Shown here: one piece after another, positions 1 to 10,751 of the stretch | Layout of the letters: each line of letters begins with the position of its first letter | How positions within the stretch are numbered: the stretch's first letter is position 1 | Origin: Chara braunii | Lineage: Eukaryota > Streptophyta > Charophyceae > Charales > Characeae | DNA: 30,133 nt | Assembly: GCA_003427395.1 (NCBI GenBank) | Contig: BFEA01000469.1 | Coordinates: 347,390-377,522 of the forward strand | Reading direction: 5' to 3' | The notes under the pieces: generated by a model | Databases searched by the model: none | What the model was told of the DNA's origin: nothing | The model's input: the letters and a program-made list of their open reading frames with translations, nothing else | Made by a program: the position numbers and the translations under genes

Positions 1-59
1 GCCACGAGACATATGGCATGGGTTATTGCATTCCTGTCGGCCCAATTTTTGAGTTCCAT

Positions 60-467
60 CACAGAAAATACATCAATTCTTAGTTAACCCACGTTCATAT
101 CAACAACAATATCAGGAGCAGTAGGTAGAAGTTGTTTCCTTCTGAACCATCAGGCTTCAGATGGAGGTTTGGACTTGAACGTTACCTTGTACTGCTTTTG
201 AGGTCGTCCTCTGCCACATGTAGAGAAATATTCATGTTTCAATATTTTCTTAACTTCATAGCCTCTAATAATAGAGGGTGAAATCATAGATGCCCTATTT
301 GGAAAATTATCGATTTCTACATAAGGTAGTAACTTAGACACATGGAAGAGAGGGTATGTTGTGAGGTGTGGAGGTATATTTATACGATAAGAAGGTTCAT
401 CTGCATTTTCAAATACTTTGAGAACTTCCCAGGGCCAAGAGCAGACAAGTAACAATTTTTTAGACAC
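60..467 (-). pseudogene. Integrase C-terminus with chromodomain-like tail, gypsy element 1
   Basis: An open stretch of 105 codons has a GPFEVLEV-like start (WPWEVLKVFENADEPSYRIN) followed by IPPHLTTYPLFHVSKLLPYV, the conserved integrase carboxy-terminal GPF/Y-type module. After a linker come YEVKKILKHEY and KQYKVTFKSKPPSEA. This matches the chromodomain pattern of chromoviruses (E-x-E-x-I-L-x-x-R, then a Y-x-V-x-W/F-x-G/S segment before S-E-A-x-W). A stop (TAG) falls where the conserved Trp region would begin. Coding similarity appears to continue in frame to LLPTAPDI at about 115-90. The GPY and chromo identification is good; function is lost. Confidence 0.8.
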
Positions 468-489
468 ATTTTCTTCTAAGGAAAACTAT

Positions 490-1310
490 TTAGACTTAAC
501 CCAAACAAAGTCTCCTTCTTGGAATTGTGAAGGTCGGTGATGTCTATTAGCTTGTTCAATCATTTGTAATTGAGCTTTCTGTATGTTTTCCTTAACCTTT
601 TTTATTTCTTTTTCGTATAAAACTGCGAATTTTCACGTACTTGGGGGAAGTCTTTGAACCTAGTCCCGTGTTATTGCATCAATGAGACGCATTAGCTTTC
701 ATCCTTTATGCAGTGCGTTAGGCGTTCTTCCTGTAAGAGTATGTATAATGTTATTGTAGGCACTAGCAATTTTAGGTAAGTTCTCATCCCAATAGATTTG
801 GTGAACTGGTTCCATAAACTTCCATCAACTTTTATCATTGTAGACTGGTGAACTGAACATCTCTATCTGATACGATGGTTTTGGGGAATCCATACTCAGA
901 AACCCATTGCATTTGAAACTTTTGAATGACTAGTTCGGTTTTAGTTGCAGCAGACGAAGGAATTAACATAGCATACTAAGAGAATCTATTGACAATTTTT
1001 ACCTGACCGTTGCTGTCTCGACTTTTAGTGAGGCTCGTAAACTCAATAGAGATGGATTCACCTGACTCACCGGGAATAGGCAGCGGTCGCAATAGTCCCA
1101 TTGAATTCTCATGTGAGGGTTTGTTCCTTTGACAGACAAGACCAGTCCGCACATATGTTAGTGCATCTTCCTTCATTCCTTTTCATTCAAAACATTAACG
1201 CATATCAATATATGTCTTCTTAAAATCAAAGTAACTTTCCACATCATGACATTCTCCAATGATTAAGCTCTTGATTGGTTCTTGGTAAGGAATACATAAT
1301 CTTTCTTCGG
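490..1310 (-). pseudogene. Integrase of gypsy element 1, with internal deletion
   Basis: The amino-terminal part runs from about 1310 (ERLCIPYQEP) through GECHDVESYFDFKKTY to YVRTGLVCQRNKPSHEN. The HHCC zinc finger keeps one His and one Cys; the second His is Tyr and the first Cys is Gly. The core begins LLRPLPIPGESGESISIEF, where the first catalytic Asp is Glu. A later segment has the second Asp (FPKTIVSDRDVQFTSL, about 885-840). The sequence then passes almost directly into YWDENLPKIASAYNNIIHTL, so the segment with the third acidic residue (normally in an HPQTDGQTER-type context) seems deleted. The tail has QANRHHRPSQFQEGDFVWVK at about 565-495. Many stops are present. Confidence 0.85.
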
Positions 1311-1491
1311 AATTATCGAGAAAGAGGAGTAAGTCATTAGACATTTAATATTCCGGAAAAATCTCAGGGTGCTTTTGTAGAGTCTTAATGATAAAACTTC
1401 AAATAAGATTACTCCCATACCATTTGCGGAGCTGTTGTTTTAGTTCATTTTCGATATTGAGATAGGAGACAATAATTACAAAGAAATTTGC

Positions 1492-1930
1492 ACGCCTGGA
1501 TAAAGTAGCCGCAACCATGTTAGACTTACCTTTGATGATTTTCACCTCAAAAGTCAAATGTGTCAAGGAAAGCGGACCACTTTACCAACTTGTCGGAGAG
1601 CTTAGGCTGGATTTTGATCCACTTCAAAGTAAAGTGATCAGAGTAGACAGCGAAATGTCTTCTTAACAAGTAATGCTTCCAGGGATCTAGTGCAACAACT
1701 AAGGCATACAATTCTCTTTCATAGGTGAAGTTGGTCACTTTCCATGACGGAAGTTTTCTTGACATAAACTCAATAGGTCCATATCCCTTACCGTTGTCTT
1801 GTTGTAGCGCAGTCTCAATCCCATACTGACTTGCGACAGTGTTGATGATGAAAGGAAGAGAAGGGTCAGCAATCTTTAAGTCAGATGGTGAGTGAGAACA
1901 TATTTGAAAACTTTTTAAACGATTACTCAC
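1492..1930 (-). pseudogene. RNase H domain of gypsy element 1
   Basis: The reading frame shows FMSRKLPSWKVTNFTYEREL, then LVVALDPWKHYLLRR and FAVYSDHFTLKWI, typical of the gypsy RT-linked RNase H (the E of YERELYA and the D of YSDH match catalytic positions). The first catalytic Asp of the usual TDAS motif appears to be lost: the domain starts FIINTVASQYGIETALQQD. It continues past a shift into KIIKGKSNMVAATLSRR at about 1546-1492, the usual end of RNase H before integrase. It follows the thumb fragment within about 30 bp. Confidence 0.88.
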
Positions 1931-1962
1931 AGTCTTTATATCACAACGAAAGTTTTTTTTTT

Positions 1963-2905
1963 CTATAGTCTTCTGATAAGAGTATATATTAGTGAAAAGT
2001 TTCTGTCGAACTTCCTATAGTAGCTAGCAAGTACTAAGAAAGCTCTTAGTTCGGTTATAGTCTGAGGTTGTGGGTAATCTCTTATTATTGTAATCTTATT
2101 TTCTTCAGCCCTTAGTCCGTCCTCGTTTACTATAGGCTCTATAGACTTCAGGCTTTGCAAACTCATACTTCTTCGGATTCAGTTTAAAGTTGTCCTAAAG
2201 CAACTTCTGCAAGACCATTCGTAGGTGTTTCTCATGGTCTTTTAGTGTTTTACTGTACATTAGAAGGAATCGAGGTAGACTACTACGAACTGATCAAGCC
2301 ATTAACGAAACAATTCATTCATTGACCTTTGGAAGGTTACGCCTTTTGAAGGTTGCAGGCGCATTGGTCAAACCGAAAGGCATAACCACGAACTCGTAGT
2401 GACCATATCTTGTTCGGAATGTCGTCTTCTATGGCTCCTTAGGAGTCATCTCAATCTAGTAGTACCTTGACTTGAGATCAATCTTGCTAAAGTATTTGCA
2501 CCCCTGCAACTGATCCAATAGATCGTTATTGCGAGGAAGAGGCTCCGCGTTTTTGATAGTGACGGAATTCATCCCAAGATAATCTATACGGAAACGAAGT
2601 TCATCTTCCTTTTTAGGTACAAATAAAACAGGCGCACCATACGGAGATGAGTTAGGGCGAATCCATCCTTTGTCAGTAAGTTTTTGCAGCTGCTTATGCA
2701 GTTCCTCAAGTTCCCTATGAGATATATAGTAAATGAGACCCTTATGAATCTTGCTTTCAGGAATGATCTCGATTGTGTGCTTTATAGCACGCTCAATGAT
2801 TTCTGTCAGCTCTGACTGCAAGTCTTTGTACTTGTCGAGAAATTTCTCGATAGAAGGTGGATAGGATGAGGAACACACACCGACTCGTTTAACAAGCATC
2901 ATCAT
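1963..2905 (-). pseudogene. Reverse transcriptase of gypsy element 1 (broken)
   Basis: The first 149 codons (2905-2456) contain [55 protein letters not shown] and SKIDLKS, the ordered fingers/palm motifs of gypsy RT. A stop follows, then [10 protein letters not shown] and [12 protein letters not shown] (2383-2348). The catalytic box reads YLDS (2277-2266) where YLDD is expected, followed at once by a stop/frameshift. The thumb/connection segment resumes at 2166-1963 (RDYPQPQTITELRAFL, SYYRKFDRNFS). A small tandem duplication of an ACCTTC-AAAGG-type motif at about 2325-2355 splits the conserved stretch between the palm motifs. The identification is secure by motif order; the copy cannot be active. 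Confidence 0.92.
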
Positions 2906-3154
2906 TTAGGTTACTTCATGTAGAATATTTTTTCGTTCTTTTGTCCTGAAATAACACTTGATACGATCGACATATTGAAAAACGGTGATCGTGCTCTTGT
3001 CAGTCAGTATAGACGTGATAGGTGGAGGTAAGTCTTTTACTTTCATTCTCAGATGCAATTTGCGAATTGCCTTCTCTAAGATATAACACCACGTCGATCC
3101 TGGATCTAACAATGCACCAATCCGCGTGTGCGCAATCTCGCTTTCCGCGATCAT
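2906..3154 (-). pseudogene. Retropepsin-like protease fragment of gypsy element 1
   Basis: An 82-codon open stretch carries ALLDPGSTWCYI near residues 13-24. This fits the retropepsin active-site pattern (hydrophobic-D-S/T-G-A/S), except that the residue after the catalytic Asp is Pro, which would probably inactivate it. The second half of a retroviral-type protease, the I-L-G segment before the RT linker, is not seen. The stretch ends in a stop and the next open frame already begins the RT amino-terminal region, so a deletion at about 2905 is likely. Upstream (3155-3440, minus) lies low-complexity coding-like sequence that might be the gag tail but has no recognised motif. Confidence 0.6.
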
Positions 3155-4240
3155 TAGTTCACCCGTAGACTTAGCTTTCTTCGCCCAAAACTTCGTAGTG
3201 CTATGAGTTCGTTACCGAGTTCGTCAAGGGAATCGCCCAGTGAGACAATACAATGTCAGGGTGTTCTGGACGACAGGCGGAAGAAGAGTCATCCTCTGCC
3301 TTGAGAGTCGAAGGGGTAGAAGGGGTTATAGGCGCCTTACCTTTGTCTTCGTCTACACCCTTGATCCATGCAGACTCGGCGTCTGGCAAAAGAAAGGGGT
3401 GCGCCACTAGACTTGTCATTGGTCCATGCAGGCTCGACACCCGGTCGTACAGCAGAGCACAACCGGTTTGTGCTCGTGGTAGCCGCCGGACTCGCCAAGG
3501 GACGTGAAAGTAGAGGGGACCAGCGCGGTCTTTTCTATTGTGCGTCGAGTCTCCTCTAGTCGAGTTATGTGACGATTCTGGTAGTCACGTTCAGAGAGAA
3601 AAAAAAAGGAAAAAAAAAGCGAGAAATAAAACAAAAGGAGAAAAGAAAATTAAGAAAAAAAAAAGAATAGTGTCGTTTTCAAATTACAACTTTTCAGAAA
3701 GGTGTGGGGTGAATGCAGCGTTACGGTTTTTTTTTTTTTAATTACAAATTCAAATTTATTTCCTCTTGTTTCTGAAATGCGACGGGGGAACGAACGGTTC
3801 AATTTTGAACCACGTTTATGAGCGGGCGGCATAGACAGGTCAACCCTTCATATCCCGTTTTACCGCAGGCGCGACCTACTAAGTGCTGCATAGTAGGATT
3901 CCACAAGGGAGCACCCACGACCGCTTTGGTAGGAGGCTTATCACCTTTCGCGGACGGTCATAAGCCCCCTCCTTGCCATTGGACATGGGCACCCTTTAAG
4001 GATAGTCTGATGTCTGATGAGTTGTTTTAAAAAGGGGGAGGTCGCCTGTTAGTATCCGATTATGGGACCACACTGTACGCTAAGTTTACAATTTTTTTTT
4101 AGTTAATCTGATGAGACGTTAGTAGCTTATCGTGGATAAGCGCATCTGCTCATATCTTTGGAAATTGGTCCTAATTGACTTCCTATTTGGTGAGAAAAAT
4201 TACTATTAGCTTATTTAAATAAAAACATTGGAAATCTTGT
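3155..4240. other. Unassigned stretch with purine-rich tract
   Basis: No recognisable gene. Open stretches on both strands at 3200-3640 overlap and show low-complexity composition without motifs; the minus-strand one could be the degraded gag end of element 1. A strongly purine-rich plus-strand tract lies at 3594-3668 (runs of A and GA), and a T14-like run lies near 3727-3741. These could be remnants of a polypurine tract or simply microsatellite-like decay. Confidence 0.35.
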
Positions 4241-4261
4241 AAGTTCCCCGTTTAGCACACA

Positions 4262-4300
4262 GGGACGAAATTTCTTTTGAGCCTTAAAAGGGGAGTAGCT
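4262..4300 (+). promoter_or_regulatory. Possible gypsy pol end / polypurine tract / LTR junction
   Basis: The sequence AGGGACGAAATTTCTTTT followed by a purine-rich CCTTAAAAGGGGAG resembles the conserved end of plant Ty3/gypsy pol genes (a GGGACGAAATT-CTTT-type phrase running into an A/G polypurine tract just before the 3' LTR). If so, the following few hundred bases (about 4300-4570) would be LTR sequence of a third element on the plus strand. No recognisable integrase was found upstream at 3840-4260, so the call rests on a short similarity from memory. Confidence 0.3.
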
Positions 4301-7300
4301 ATACAACCGTTTTGGGCATTGCATAGAGAGGACACATGCGGTTTGTGCCAACGTCATGCTGGCCTTGCAGGCGGGGAATGTGGAATAAATAGTAAAGCAC
4401 GCAGGCCGTGTTCGCTACGTTGGGTGTGCAAGAGAGTGAGTAGCTGCTATCGGTGTCGAGCGTGAGCTATTCTGGAAGAGTGGCTATGACATGTTGCAAT
4501 GGGTTGCATGGCTACAAGCCACACTGCTGGAGGTTGTTAACGCGTTGGTCCCTAGTATCCGGGGAAGGGCCCTAGATCACAATTATTCTAAATTTTGACG
4601 GTGAAGAGGCAAACCAAAGATTAACATTGAGGGTGTGAGAGAGGAGGAGACGAGAGTGAACAAGAAATTGCAAGTTGAGGTCACAAACGCCAAGAATCGA
4701 GTTAAGAGGAGTTGCAGAAGGGACGGTGTGACAACAGAGGTACAGGTGACCATCACGTACCATGAGGTGGAGACATCGATTGGGACCACAGAACGGGAAC
4801 AACTAGATTTGGACCGAGACTTAGTAATTGAGTGTGAAGCGAGCGATGCAGAGATCCAGTCCAGCCACGGATTGGAGCAGTGGCGACGGGATCACCCACC
4901 GGTGGAGTAAGTGGAGTTTGGCCCTGAAGCCAGCTTGTGAGAACTGAAGGCATCGGGGCGGTTACACGTGTGGCTTGCATCGTGGTATGCTCCAGTGTGT
5001 GTGTGCAGCTTAATGCACCCACAAGATTGGGAGTTCTGCCTGACATCGCGCCTAGCGATAAGCGTGCGAGTTGTATATGAAGTCCATTTAAAGACTGAGA
5101 GAAAAATTTGTGAAGATGTCCACGCCCTCGTTTGATTGACGTCAACGATGTTTGTCAATTGCTTATGAGCTCGTACAGAAACCTAAGCACGATGTTGTCG
5201 CCAGTGCTTCGGCATGAATAGCGAGGTCTGTTGTTGATCCATCATTGTTATCTGGGACGGGACATGTGCTAACTATGTTACGGCAGCGAGAAGCAAGATT
5301 GTGACGAGGGGAAATGTTGCGCGGATGTTGACTCAGTTGATGTCACCTCCTTCGATCTTGTTGTTGTGAGTGGGGGAACTGAGTTCGCAAGATAGTTGTA
5401 GGATGAAAAAAAGCCTTGGTCTGGAATTTACATCTCTCTACTAACCTAGTCACCGTGGTGCAGTAATAATTAGCACGAGTGATAAAAGCCAGTACTTGTT
5501 CTGGCTGGTAGGTGATTGCTCGTTAGAGAGACTTCAGCGATTGGCCTACATCAGAAAGAATGTCACGAGATTGGTGACATAATGATTGGTGAGAATCCAT
5601 GAAAGAGGTGTTGATGTCACATATGAAGCCTCGGGGGCACTGTGCATGCACACTCCTGAGGACTAGTGAATGTGACAATTGGGTGAGCCCTACGTGGAGG
5701 CTTATATCATTAATTTTCTGCGGGCAAATCTAGGATGCTCATTACCATTGGAACAAGAAGTTAGATATGAGTTTATAGAACGAAGCATTTTCTGAGAACC
5801 TGTGGTGAAGGAAGGACAAGATTCACAGTCAGGTACTGAAATGAATATGCACTGTACGGGGTACTAGCAGACAAAAGGGCGTTATGCTGGAGATTCTCTC
5901 GAGTAACAGAAGTGCACTTTTGTAGTTGTCGTTATTCCCGTTGGGGAGACTTCAAATCGCTAGGGTGACAGAGGTGAGACAGAGACGTGAAGCGATTACG
6001 AACTCAGCGAGGGAGACAATTAGCAGTCAAAGGTATTTGACAACCAACGAGTCAGCATCACGATCAAAGAGGAAGGAATGGTGGAGGCACCATGAGCGCT
6101 CAGTGAAATGTGTTAATGGATGAGCGAGTTGAGATCATCTGAGAGAGAGAACGTCTGAGTGTCTGATATGAGCAAATATGGATAGGCAGTCTAGACAAGG
6201 CTCACATGAAGCCTTCTTTGTAAGCCTAGCGCCTGAGCTTGTCGTTGATGTTAGGCGGTTTATCTCGACTTTGACTGGATGTCTAAGGAGCGTAAACTCG
6301 CTCGTTGTCTTCATCAACAAGCGCTTGGCACCACGCTAGTAGTCACCGTTCTCATTCGTCTGGCATCCTTGTTACCTCTGTCATAATCCTCCGGAAGCTT
6401 CCCTTCAAAGTTTAACGTCGAATAGGGTCCCTTATTTCATGCTTAATAAGAAAAATGATGAAGAGATAAACTGATCAAATAAAGATGTGTTTGATGGTAG
6501 GCATTGAGTCCTTTTGTTTGTTGTTGATCTGTTAGTTAAAACAGATTGTGGGTCGTCTTGCAACCTTCAACATATCAATTTCATATTAACTAAGACATAC
6601 GGGGATTTGCTTGTTGTATCCCACGCCTCGCTCGCGTTTCTTTTGATGGATGAGAGACGAAGTGTCGCAAAGAAGATTGATAGGGATTAATTATGGCATT
6701 ACTCATCCTGAGTGGCTTAGTGAAGAAAATGATAAATCAGAACCGGGTTTAACAATTGTCGAGTTGTTCATCGTTTCTCAACAAAAAATATGATAGTGTT
6801 TGAGGTAGGACCATGTGCCTTATCTGTAATATATGTTGATGAGTGCTCGAGATAGAGCGTGGTTGATCCCGCGACCTCGGACCAATGATACCTTGGTCTG
6901 ACATGACAAGTTGTTATTACTTGGTCCGTCAGATTCATTTAAATTGCGGTATTGAATTCTTCTTATTTTTCTTGATATATTCGGAGCTATTTTTCTCTCT
7001 GATGGATTACGGTTGTGAAAACTGGGTGTTATGAATCGTACTTGAGTAAGGGCAATGCACATTAGTGCTCGGAGTGGTATCTTATGGGGTAGTGTATTAG
7101 TAATACTCCATGTTGTATCTGAGCTGAGGCTTGCAAACACGCCTTGTGCGGTAGGTGGGAGATAACCCGCTATTGAAAGTAACTCTGTGTACTAGGAAGC
7201 GTAGATTGTTGGTAGTGGTACTCTGTACAGCGAATGGGAAGGGGGGGACTTATCTAGTAGGACTTTGTATGCTATTTGAATTGAGAACTTTCCAAGGTCA

Positions 7301-8536
7301 ATCAACGCAATGAGATGAGAAGAAAACTATCATTATTGGTGCACTTCAAATTATTTGAATGTAGACCAGCATCTCTTACACTACCTGAAGTAACTTTTAA
7401 GTAGGAGCGAGAATCATCACAAATTAATGCAACTTTGACGGAAAAAAAAAAACGAGTACTAAACACAATTCAACAAACTCGCGTCTGAATGAAGAGCAAC
7501 CGCGGAGACTACAGGCGAAGCGACTTTTGGCATTACAGCGTTTTGATATAGTAATGAGTGACAGAATCACTCGTACTTACTAGCATATCGATATTGTGTA
7601 AGAATGAGGGCAATGCTTAGCAACACCCTTGAACTGTATACAAACAGGGAAAAGCACAACAATACCCATGTAATCTGTTAATGAAATTCATGCAGCCTTT
7701 ATTCATATTGGTAGAGAGCCATGCAACAAACAAGCTCCAGGTGTGCTAAAAACTTAGCAGTGAATGGGTGGGTTATTTGTTGAGGAGCGAGCAACATGTT
7801 ATTAATTGAGAAGATTAGTAGCAAGTCTGGAACGAAAAATTTCGTGCAAACATTTATTGCGGTAAAATTAAATGACATGGAACTTGCATAATTTATAACT
7901 ATATTATGAAGTTGTCAGAGAAATGTAACTCGTGCCCTTTATTCCAACCAATTAAGTGAAAAGGTATCTGCGGGTTAAGCATGAGAGAAAAAACATGTGT
8001 AACGACAACATTCTAGTAATGTTTTGTATTATCCACTGAGACAAAATAGAAGGGTGGGAAAATAAAGTTGTTGATGTCATCATTGATATCATGTAATATA
8101 CGGAATTAATGAGAGCGGGAGCATTCGAATTAGTGAAGAACCAAAAGTTCATTAAGAATATTGCCTACTTCCAAGGGTCGACTGAAAATTTGCACAGCAT
8201 TGGCTCGTTACTAGAAACTATTGAGCAAGTCAGGGAAAAACTCTGGTGAAAACGAGCCTTCGTTGTGACCCTTCACTCAAGGATCTTACTAACAAGCAAA
8301 ATATTGTTCAATATTTTAGTCTATGTCGACATTCTGCGGTCAGTGATCAACATTTAGAGCCTTGCTACTCGGCAACACTCAGTCATTTGAGATATTGTCA
8401 GTATCAACCATCTCTCAGCTCAGTATCTATTTAGTCGATGCTTTCATCAGTGATATTCTATCAGCGCAGTTGTTTTTTACTTTACTCACAATCATTTTCT
8501 AGATCATCTGGATTAGTTTTGGTGTTCAAAGAACAC
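4300..8536. other. Long unassigned stretch, degraded repeat sequence
   Basis: Both strands have only short open stretches (for example 4635-4910 plus, 91 codons, rich in charged residues; 6820-7140 minus, 106 codons). No domain, RNA or transposon signature was recognised. Base composition and stop density resemble the decayed elements on either side, so mutated transposon sequence is a reasonable inference, but no family can be named. Short A-runs occur at 5406-5411 and 7441-7451. Confidence 0.3.
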
Positions 8537-9542
8537 ATGAATATCATCACGTCATTCCCAGTTAACCAGGCGATCTTGAGTAACCTCAACATAATTGTTT
8601 CTCATGAAGCTTTCCAATATCGATATGTCAATGCGGTCGGTTTCAGATAGGAAGGTCTGTTGATCTTTGTGGTTCTCACTGACTTTGCAGAAGGTATCAT
8701 TTGAGATCTGAGGGTTTATGTGAAGAAGGGTAAGGAGAGCAATGAGCACTTTGATTCAGTTTGGATCTCTGCAGCTAAGTATCTTGAGGAGAGCGAGGGC
8801 AAAAGCTTGACGAGGGCAATACAAAGCTGATCCGTAGTTTTGAACCCAAACTCTATGTTGATTACCCCAGGCCTCCAGTTCCTTTTCTCCTCATAGATGG
8901 GTCGTACTGGGGTGGCTTGGTTGATCTGGCTAGAGGTATATCTCACCTGTAGAGATTGATAACAAGGCAGTGACTGAACCCTCAAAGTTTTGTCATCTCA
9001 GACGATGGATCTTCTCCAAGCCATACCTTCCTACCCTTTAGGAGGAGTTTTGTCATACGCTTGACTTTCGTATCTTTGGCCTTGGATGGACGTGGTCGGA
9101 ACTTGTAGGCTTTAGGCGGTTGTACATCTCGAATCCTCGAACTTTAGGAGAGACGTAGGCGTGACTAAAAACATACAAGACACATTGTCAAATGAGAGAT
9201 TGATGATGAAACTTAAAGAGACGAGTGAAACCTCTTGACAAGTGCTGGTTATGTTTTTTCATTTGTACTTCCCGATATTATTATGAGTTATCATCGTCCC
9301 TCACTCAACTTGTCTTTGTCTTGTGTCACTCAGTCTTGATTTATTTGCATTGATATTGTCCGAGATTATGTTCTTGCTGATCTTGTGATAGTTCTCAAAT
9401 CTTCAAATTGGCAACCATGACATAATGCTGGTATTTTCAAACTCAATAATTTATCATCTACATGATTATTGTTCTTCTGAATCGAAATAAAAAAATCCTA
9501 AGACTGGGGACCAGCGAAGACCGCAATCGAAGGGTCTCGCTC
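8537..9542 (+). pseudogene. Repeat family copy A: broken unidentified ORF plus 3' tail
   Basis: From an ATG at 8537 the translation reads MNIITSFPVNQAILSNLN, then (through stops and shifts) LIFVVLTDFAEGII, SNEHFDSVWISAAKYLEE, TKLIRSFEPKLYVDYPRPPV, AVTEPSKFCHLRRWIFSKPY and LPTL-EEF-LDFR. The same ordered segments occur in copy B on the opposite strand and, for the C-terminal half, in copy C. Similarity to copy B continues beyond the coding part through about 400 bp of noncoding sequence to an AATAAA at 9486-9491, and stops about 51 bp later. I do not recognise the protein: no retrotransposon, transposase or host domain motif was identified. Frameshifts and stops make this copy a pseudogene. 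It abuts the gag-like region of gypsy element 2. Confidence 0.65.
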
Positions 9543-10500
9543 AAATAAGCATTTCTTAAAGGATTCGATGGTGTTAATGAGAACGTTGCTCAGGATGCTA
9601 GCAATTTGTTGGCAAATTGTATAGATAGGCTTCAAACTGCGTTGGATAGATCAGAGAGGGAGGAAACGGCTATGCCAACTGTGTTTATAGAACATCTGAG
9701 AAAGGTTGAGCTTACGGCGAAACTTGAGAAAAAGTGTTTTCCTAAATCGACTACACTGAACAAAATCATAACAAAGGAGCTATAAGTTGATGCAGGAGGT
9801 ATGAGAAGTTATACAGCTCGATAGAGGGGTCGAAAATATTGTTGATGCAATTGAGGATGTGACTGTCAAGTGATAATTTTGACCGCCTCGATTAGCCGGT
9901 TTTATCGAATTAGACCAAAGCATATTCAGGGATCACCGAACTAATCCGATACCGGCTATAAAGGATCCTTTCTCAGATTGCACGTCAACCAATTCCTTTG
10001 TCTTCCCTTCCTCCTCCTATTGAGTCAACATTTGCGTCTATCGCTTCTTTTACACAGCAACCGATGACGGCCGCACAAATATCACTCGACGTTACTAACT
10101 TGCACCTGGCGCAGATGATCTGTACTCGCACTGAAACATCAATCAAAATGGTTGAACGCATTAATGGAAAAGCGGAGCACGCATTTAGGACAATTAAAGC
10201 AGGTTCTCAGCGAGTTCGCTGGTCATAATGCAGTTCGTGTTTCTCATGGCGTCACTGCTTTTTTGTATCCTCAACTTCCTACCCCTCTCGCTCCGTCCAT
10301 GCCCACTGCCGCTATGCCAGCCCATGCTCCTACTGCCATGAGTCCTACCAATGTTGCTATAGCTGCCACTGCCCCATGACCGTCCTAACACTGCAGCTAA
10401 TGCCTTGACTAAGAATGTTCATTTCGAAATAGTCACAAGCGCCGCCAGGGGCTGCTCCTATTGCCATAAATCAAGGACCAGTATGTGCTCAACAAAATCT
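9541..10500 (+). pseudogene. Gag-like region of gypsy element 2, first duplicate
   Basis: The first frame (from about 9559) encodes FDGVNENVAQDASNLLANCI, DRLQTALDRSEREETAM and FIEHLRKVELTAKLEKK, an alpha-helical, charged stretch ending in TAA. A later segment (about 10150-10378) encodes THLGQLKQVLSEFAGHNAV, RVSHGVTAFLYPQLPTPLA and a Pro/Ala-rich tail. The same order recurs in the second duplicate at 10752. Position before a protease fragment suggests gag, although no major homology region or CCHC knuckle is visible. About 190 bp (roughly 9775-9965) are present here but absent from the second duplicate. Confidence 0.5.
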
Positions 10501-10751
10501 TGAGGTCGATTGGCTATGGCACAACGAGTGATAATCCTAACCGCAACCAATAGTACGCCCAGTGTCCTACCTCTTCAGTGATTTTGTTTACCCCTATAAC
10601 CTATTTTAATCCAATTACACCAGTTGTGAATCATGGCTTCAAATCGTCGAGCGGTGTGCACCGGTAGGCATACCCAGTGTCATTTGAATATTGTTCCATG
10701 ACGTTGCATACGACTAGTTTAAACGCCATGTGTGGGTAGATTGTGTTAAAT

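Larger units (their letters stand above)
1..3200 (-). mobile_element. Decayed Ty3/gypsy (chromovirus-like) retrotransposon, pol region
   Basis: On the minus strand, fragments appear in the order protease, reverse transcriptase, connection/thumb, RNase H, integrase zinc-finger region, integrase core and chromodomain-like tail. RNase H before integrase is the Ty3/gypsy order (copia has integrase first). The frame is broken many times by stops and small indels, and three catalytic signatures are altered or lost. The element runs off the left edge, so its 3' LTR is not visible. No convincing gag with a zinc knuckle and no 5' LTR was found to the right. It is an old, inactive copy; the domain assignments are given in the separate entries. 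Confidence 0.9.

Noticed and set aside
3416-3832. Open stretches around the A and T runs (poly-Lys/poly-Phe) as genes
   Set aside because: Low-complexity artefacts in both strands with no motif.
4753-5158. Minus-strand 130-codon open stretch as a gene
   Set aside because: Overlapping open stretches in other frames, no motif, no sensible start context and a Thr/Ser/Leu composition typical of noncoding reading.
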